DNA from: Haberlea rhodopensis
Taxonomy: Eukaryota; Streptophyta; Magnoliopsida; Lamiales; Gesneriaceae
NCBI GenBank assembly: GCA_907163345.1
Contig: CAJQUN010000977.1
Coordinates: 1 to 64,000, forward strand
Length of the DNA stretch: 64,000 bases
Direction of reading: 5' to 3'
Shown here: piece after piece, positions 57,200 through 64,000 of the stretch
Position numbering within the stretch: position 1 is the first letter of the stretch
Layout of the letters: each line of letters starts with the position of its first letter
Notes under the pieces: model-generated
The model's input: the letters and a program-made list of their open reading frames with translations, nothing else
Database searches by the model: none
What the model was told of the DNA's origin: nothing
Program-made: the position numbers and the translations under genes

Positions 57200-60100
57200 A
57201 TGGCGACCTCCGGAAACCCCAATCCACCCGGCGGAGCTCCTCCTTTCGACATGCCCAAGTTGTTTAGACCTTCCACTCCCCCGGCACCGCAACCTGCTTC
57301 CAACCCCAATCCCCAAAACGTTACCCATAGTGATACCACCATTTCTAACCCTAATTTGATTTCATCTCCTTTTCCGCCACCCTCAGCTTCTTTTCCCCCG
57401 CCCACTGCCACCGGCGGTGGGACCTACTTGTATCTTCCCCAATCCTCGCCGTTCCACCACCAACCGCAGTTCCACCATCTTCCTATGTACAATCCCCCAT
57501 CCAATTCTCGGGAATTTATGAACGTCCACCCCCAGAGGTCCATGTCTTATCCTACGCCCACCCTCCAACCCCAAGTTCCGGTGCCTAGCTCCCCCCACCA
57601 CCTTAATTTCCAAACCTCGCCTAGTTCCCAAAACCCTAACAACCACGGTGCACGTTTGATGGCGCTTTTGAGTGCTCCACCTTCAACACTGGACATTCCA
57701 CAAGAGTCCACAGTGTTAATTCCCCAAACTCTAGCCACTTCTTCAGGCTCCGATTTTTCCATGCCACAATTAGTGAACAATTTGCCATCTGGGCCTGGAT
57801 TATTGAGTTCACATCAGGGCCCTGTGATACGGATGCCGAGTAGTAAACTCCCCAAGGGGAGGCATTTGACCGGCGACCATTTGGTTTATGATATAGATAT
57901 CAGGTTGCCAGGAGAGGTCCAGCCCCAGCTTGAGGTTACACCTATTACCAAGTATGGGTCGGACCCAGGACTTGTACTGGGAAGGCAAATTGCAGTGAAT
58001 AAAGCCTATATATGCTATGGACTTAAGTTGGGGGCTATTAGGGTGCTTAACATTAATACAGCATTAAGATCATTGCTCAAGGGTCTATCTCAGGTTCGGT
58101 TTACCTTTTTGGCACTCGAACTTTTGTTGTTATTGGAGTCGGAAATTTATTGTGGGTTTATTCGAGTGTGTATGTGGTGGTAATCTTGTTATTAGGTTTC
58201 CTATTCTTTTATTATTCTTGCGAGCAACTAGCATTAATTGATTCGTTTTGAATAATTTCTTTCTTCCAGAGGGTCACGGACATGGCTTTCTTTGCTGAGG
58301 ACGTTCACCTTTTGGCTAGGTAATCTCTTGGACCATTGTTGTGGGATCCCCATATTTTTGTCTAACCTTTAATAAGTTAGTTGAATGCATATAGTGCAAG
58401 TGTCGATGGTCGTGTTTATGTGTGGAAGATTACTGAAGGTCCTGATGAAGAAGACAAGCAGCAAATTACTGGGAGAATCATCACTGCTATTCAAATTACT
58501 GGAGAAGAAGAATCTGTTCATCCCCGAGTCTGTTGGCATTGTCATAAACAAGTATTTCACCACCAATGATGTTTTTTTCGTGTTTTAACTGTTTTTTTAT
58601 CTCTATGTATTATTTGCTGAGTAATTTTTGTTTTCTCTGACAGGAAGTTCTTACTGTGGGGATTGGGAAGCACATTATGAAGATTGATACTACAAAAGTA
58701 GGAAAAGGAGAAAAATTTTCAGCAGATGAACCGCTAAAATGCCCTGTTGACAAGTTGATTGATGGCATCCAACTTGTTGGTAGTCACGATGGAGAAGTGA
58801 CTGACTTGTCTATGTGTCAGTGGATGACCACCCGTTTGGTATCTGCTTCCGTGGATGGCACGGTTTGTCATATATTTCTTTAACTTTACCCTACGGCTGG
58901 TGTTATTTATTGTTTTCTTGACTAATAACAGGGAGCAAGTTATTGCCTCATCATATAATATTCCTTTTGTTATGCATTTTTTGGCGGAGGGTTGATATAT
59001 CCTTCCACAGTGATCTATAGAATCAGTGTGATAGTTCTCTCCCTTGTGCATACAGATGTAAAAGATAAGTAATCAAATATTAAGGTTTTGACCCTTCAGG
59101 AAACGATCACTAGGATATGAACCTGATGGAATGTCAATTAACAATAATTTTATTTTTTAATATGTGCTCATGTGCAGGCCGTAGACTAGGTAACAGAGAC
59201 TCAGAATTAAATATCCAAGATTCATACGTGCTAATGGGGTATTGCCCATGCTCATAAATGATTGCCCAATACCAAGTAGTTAAAATGTAATTACGTCCGC
59301 AGTATCAGGATCTACTGATGCTATGAGCGAATAGAAGAATATAAGGCAAATATATATCTTATTGTTATTCTATGAAAGAAAAGATCCCAACATCGTAATA
59401 AAGAGATAACTAAATCCAACATAAAACGAGGAGGTTGTGAATGATGCATGTGCGATTATGGATGTTGCGAAGGAAAAAATTTCTGACTCCGAACCGTTGC
59501 TTGTGGAGTGTTGCTGACAGTCAAGATGCCTCCAATTCTGAACCATTGAATACCTAAATATCGCATGCATACTTGTGTTTATTTGGTGTATGGTGATTGT
59601 GCTATCATTCTCATATAAGTTTCCTATAATTTTGTGGTGGTTGTGGACTTTTTACTCTTTTGTTACAGATTAAAATTTGGGAAGATCGAAATCCACTTCC
59701 AATAGCGGTTCTCCAGCCTCATGGCGGACAACCTGTTAAGTCTGTCACATTTTTAGCTGCTCCTCATCGCCCAGACCATATCATACTCATGACTGGGGTA
59801 AATGCAATTAGAGATTCACTTTATTTTTAAACCATGAATTTATCTTTGTCAAGGGTCTCGTTAACACCACTTGCATCTTATATTACTTGCTAATTCTTAC
59901 TTTGCTTTTGGTTTTAATTGTTATATTACGTCACTCATCTTTTAAACGATATGTTCAGGGCCCTCTGAATCGGGAAGTGAAGTTATGGGTATCTGCAGGT
60001 GAGGAAGGTTGGTTACTTCCTAGTGATGCTGAATCATGGCACTGCACTCAGACATTGGAATTAAAGAGCTCAGATACTCGAATGGAAGAAGCTTTCTTCA

Positions 60101-63100
60101 ATCAAGTGATAGCCTTATCACAAGCTGGTCTTCTTTTACTGGCAAATGCCAAAAGGAATGCTATATACGCTGTGCACTTGGAATATGGTCCTAATCCTGC
60201 TGCGACGCACATGGATTACATTGCCGAGTTTACTGTCACAATGCGAATACTGAGTTTTACAGGGACAAGTGAATTACTACCTAATGGGGATCAAGTTGTT
60301 CAGGTATATTGTGTCCAGACGCAGGCTATTCAGCAGTATGCATTGGACTTGTCACAGTGTCTGCCACCTGCAATAGGAAATGTAGTGCATGAGAAGTCAG
60401 ACTCTAATGTTTCGCGCGAATCTTCTACTATAGAAGGACTTACCAATTTGGAGCCTTCTGGCATTAAAGCAACGGTGGTAACAACTATGAGTAATTCAGC
60501 ACCCTCGGCATCCATACATGAATTTGGCTTGGAGAATATACCTACTGCCAGATACCCTGTGGACCCTATTTCCGCTGAGTCACCCAGCCTTCAGGAGTTT
60601 GCTCCCTCGAGTATGGAAAGCAAACAAATGTCTTCACCTGTGATTGCTAGTGATGGTAATCTTTCTTCTGTTGCTTCACCTTCTCTACCTTTGAGCCCCA
60701 CGCTCTCCAGAACGCTCTCTGGTTTTAAAAATCCATCGAGCAGCTTTGAGCATGGTGTTTTGAGCAATGATCGAGGGGTAGAGCCTAAAATTGTTGAATA
60801 TACGGTTGACAGACAAATGGATACCATTCATAGGAACTTGTCTGACATAGCTTCATTGGATGATGATTCAAGAAATTATGACCATAAGCATTCTCAGGAT
60901 GATATCTCCTTGGACCTCAATCATCCAATAAAATTCAGACACCCCACTCATCTGGTTACTCCTTCTGAGATATTGATGGCCAATTCATCCTCCGAGGTGA
61001 TACACAGGACAGAGGCCCAAAGCGAGGTTGAACTAAAAATTCAAGATGTGGTGATGAGCAATGATACAAAGAATGCTGTTGTAGAGGTAAAGGTTGTGGG
61101 TGACACAAAATTTAGTCAAAATATTGACAATGGATCTCGAGAAGAACTTCAGACTTTTGTGTTGGAAAACAAGGAAAATTCCTTTTGCTCTCAAGCATCT
61201 GACCTAGGAATTGACATGGCACGAGAATGCCGTGCCGTATCTCCTGAAACTTATATAGTAGAGGAAGATCGGCAGTTTTATGGGACTGGTGGAACTGAAA
61301 CAGTTGCCCAACTTTCAACTGTAGAAGAAGAAATTCATGACTCTGCAAACGATGCTGGGAGCAGGGTCACTGATTCATCAATTCCTGTGCTGGCTCCGCA
61401 ATCTGCACCAAATGCAAAAGGGAAGAAGCACAAGGGAAAGAGTGCTCAAGGATCTGGCCCGTCTTCACCTTCACCAAGCGCTTTCAATTCAACAGATTCT
61501 TCTAATGAACCAGGCATCAGCTATAGCATGCCTTTAGAATCACAAATTTATTCCATGCAAGAGATCCTGAATCAGGTAATTCTGATTTTCCTTGGAAATG
61601 CTGTTATATAGCTTATATTTCATCATTCTTGATATTCGGTCATTCGGATATTGTAATTAAGTACTCCTCTTACTCTAAATATCTTGGTTTTCTCACAATG
61701 GTGTCAGTTATTTTTCAGTTATTTAATTTGAAAATTTCTTGATTGTTTAACTATTATTATATGCATCTTAATTGAGTCTGCATACTAGGTTAATTATTCG
61801 GAAATTGTACGACTTTAAGTTCTCTTCTTAGTCTGAAAGATATTGGTTCTCTCACAATGTTATCACTTATGTTCAGTTACATTAATTAAATTTGAGAATT
61901 TCTTGACTGTTTCTTTTATCGTGTATCTTAATTTAGTCTGCATATTAGGTTAATTATTGTTAAATGCTTTCAAGTACTTGAATATTGCTCGTTTTGTCTT
62001 TTTTCACTCTCCAAGTTGCGGCAGTTTTATTGGTGATCATTTTTTTATGCATCATGTGGGGACTATCCATTTTATCTATTGCAATCAAGTGCAAATTGTT
62101 TACAGTATCTGATTTACGTGTCGACATTTTGATCTCACCCTTCATGACTTATTTATTTTCAGCTTGTAACTATGCAAAAAGACATGCAGAAGCAGATGAC
62201 AACGATGATTGCTGTCCCTGTTACCAAAGAAGGCAAAAGACTTGAGGCATCGTTGGGACGGAACATGGAGAAAGCTGTAAAAGCCAACGCTGATGCTTTG
62301 TCGGCTCGCTTGCATGAAGAGAATGCAAAACAGGAAAAGGCGTCTCGGGAGCGAGCACAACAAGTAACAAATATGATCAGCAGTTTCTTAAACAAAGACT
62401 TACCTTCATTGATAGAGAAAACTGTGAAAAGAGAAGTTTCTGCACTCGGGCAATCTGTGGCTCGGGCTATTGTTCCGACAATTGAGAAAGCAATATCCAC
62501 TTCTATTGCGGAGAGCTTCCAGGTTAAAGTTGTACATTTCTGTTTGTGTTTAAATATTTTTATTGTGGTTTAATCATTTTCTGAATCCTACATTATTTAT
62601 GTGATCAGAGAGGGGTGGGTGATAAAGCTGTTAATCAACTGGAAAAATCTGTCAACTCCAAGCTTGAAGCTATAGTTGCTAGGCAAATCCAATCTCAATT
62701 CCTAACTTCTGGGAAGCAAGCTCTTCAGGTACAAATCAAGAGAATAAATTCGACTACTATTTTATCATTCTTTGAACCCTATACTTTGTTTACAAAAATT
62801 GAGATGGATTAGTCACGAGTGGCATATACCTATATCTTCATTTTTATGTATTTGTATGCCTCGCCAAATCTAATTTCATATTGATTTGTACTGCAGGAAA
62901 CACTGAAATCGAGTTTGGAAGCTTCTGTGATCCCTGCATTTGATATGTCATGCAGGGTTATGTTTGAGCAGGTTGATTCTGCGTTTCAGAAAGGAATGGT
63001 TGAACATACTGCAGCAGCTCAGCAACAGTTTGAGGCTTCGCATTCATCGCTCGCACTTGTTTTAAGGGTATATTTTTACAATATTATGCTAATGTTCCTA

Positions 63101-64000
63101 AATATGCACGCTCTACCTGCCCCGCTAATTTTTTCTCAATTTCTTCAGGATGCTATAACTTCCGCTTCATCAATGTCTCAAACTTTAAGCAATGAGTTGC
63201 TTGATGGTCAAAGAAAATTGGTAGCTCTTGCGGTTGCAGGAGTAAATTCTAAAGCAGAAAATCCTCTGATTAATCAGCTGAGTAATGGTCCTTTGGTTGG
63301 TCTACACGAGAAGGTTTACTCATTTTCTGCCTGATTTTTTATTTTTACTTACCTGCTGCTTCTGGACCTATTTATTCTGAATGGAATGCTACTTTTCTAG
63401 CTCGAGGTTGATCCAACAAAAGAGCTTTCTAGATTGGTAGCTGAGCGGAAATATGAGGAGGCTTTCATTGCTGCATTGCATAGGAGTGATGTTACTATTG
63501 TATCATGGCTATGTTCTCATGTATGCTCTACTTTTTTCCTTTTTCTATTTCGTCAAAACAACACAGGCATAGCCGAATGATTTGTCACCTTTGTCCAATT
63601 GGGCTGCTCGAGTTCGAGCTTGTGTTGATACACATAAATTCCCCCTCCCCAATCAAATAAAAAAAATCATAAACGCTCAGCACAGGCATATGCTCTTTCC
63701 CAATGACACCATTATCTTTTCACATACTTGTTTGTTGCCATAGTTGTATGCAGGAATCCTGAAATTTTCTCTTTTCAATACATTCACTCTTTCTATTCGG
63801 TCTTATTCAGGTGGACTTGCCCACACTTTTGGCCATGAATCCACTACCATTGAGCCAAGGGGTACTTCTCTCTCTTCTACAGCAATTGGCTTATGATATC
63901 AGCAAGGACACCCATCGGAAACTAACTTGGATGAGGGAGGTTCTAACTGCTATAAATCCTGCCGACCCAGTAATCGTGGTGCACGTACGCCCCATACTTG
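57200..64000 (+). CDS. VCS: Enhancer of mRNA-decapping protein 4 homologue VARICOSE (3' end outside window)
   Basis: VARICOSE is the scaffold of the cytoplasmic mRNA decapping complex (with DCP1 and DCP2) in P-bodies. Twelve exons are seen, all joining in phase: 57200-58093, 58270-58319, 58395-58551, 58644-58862, 59669-59797, 59959-61575, 62163-62522, 62609-62728, 62897-63067, 63149-63313, 63401-63520, 63811-63984. That is 1392 codons; the final short exon lies past 64000. Order: Pro/Ser-rich N-terminus (MATSGNPNPPGG), WD40 domain (VTDMAFFAEDVHLLASASVDGRVYVW, TIKIWEDRNPLPIAV), a Ser/Thr-rich linker in exon 6, then long helical/coiled-coil C-terminal segments (QMTTMIAVPVTKEGKRLE, LHEENAKQEKASRERAQQ) and the conserved DLPTLLAMNPLPLSQGVLL-like end. 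An in-frame ATG at 57167 exists, but ATG 57200 starts the conserved protein. No defects were seen. Confidence 0.96.

Overview
The window is nuclear DNA of a flowering plant, most likely a eudicot. The signs are multi-exon genes with GT-AG introns, plant-specific families (OPT transporter, half-size ABCG, SHAQKYF-class MYB, NHL/LEA-2, HMA proteins, VARICOSE), a chloroplast-lumen FKBP, AT-rich spacers and plant LTR, MULE and SINE repeats. The sequence alone does not fix the species. Most genes had to be rebuilt exon by exon from splice sites and reading-frame phase. Exon ends quoted below come from that arithmetic.

Left third (1-19.3 kb), a gene-rich block. It holds an oligopeptide transporter gene broken by four single-base losses (about 1783-4495, +), a MYB-like factor (5153-5837, +), an ABCG half-transporter with one extra base (6423-9258, +), the spliceosome factor CWC15 (10463-12751, -) and the thylakoid-lumen immunophilin FKBP16-1 (14385-19294, +). 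The first intron of FKBP16-1 contains a complete non-autonomous LTR element in reverse orientation.

Middle (19.3-33.2 kb), a repeat island. An old terminal-inverted-repeat element was split by a probable solo LTR. That LTR was then split by a complete, very young Ty3/gypsy chromovirus (Tekay/Del type, 21269-30146) with an uninterrupted gag-pol ORF, near-identical 2.05-kb LTRs and a perfect 5-bp target duplication. The LTRs carry an unusual cluster of eight CGATCGATCG dyads and 15 GGTAAGA-type units. A fold-back Mutator-like element with a 9-bp target duplication (31525-33155) follows, ending about 450 bp before a histone H4 gene.

Right half (33.6-64 kb). Genes here are histone H4 (33604-33915, +), an NHL/LEA-2 protein (35993-36742, -), an HMA-fold protein without metal ligands (38568-39372, +), a BTB/POZ protein (43903-45953, +), a 72-aa membrane protein (46595-46813, -), the ER glucosyltransferase ALG10 (49708-53763, -) and the decapping scaffold VARICOSE/EDC4 (57200 to beyond the window end, +). 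The divergent ALG10/VARICOSE spacer holds the strangest simple structure of the window: about ten copies of a palindrome built on GGTGCATGTAA/TTACATGCACC, each containing two RY-type CATGCA motifs.

The genes are ordinary, unlinked housekeeping or accessory genes and do not form a pathway cluster. The best candidates for something undescribed are the RY-palindrome array, the dyad and splice-donor arrays inside the young chromovirus LTR, and the concentration of frameshifts in the OPT and ABCG transporters while neighbouring genes are clean.
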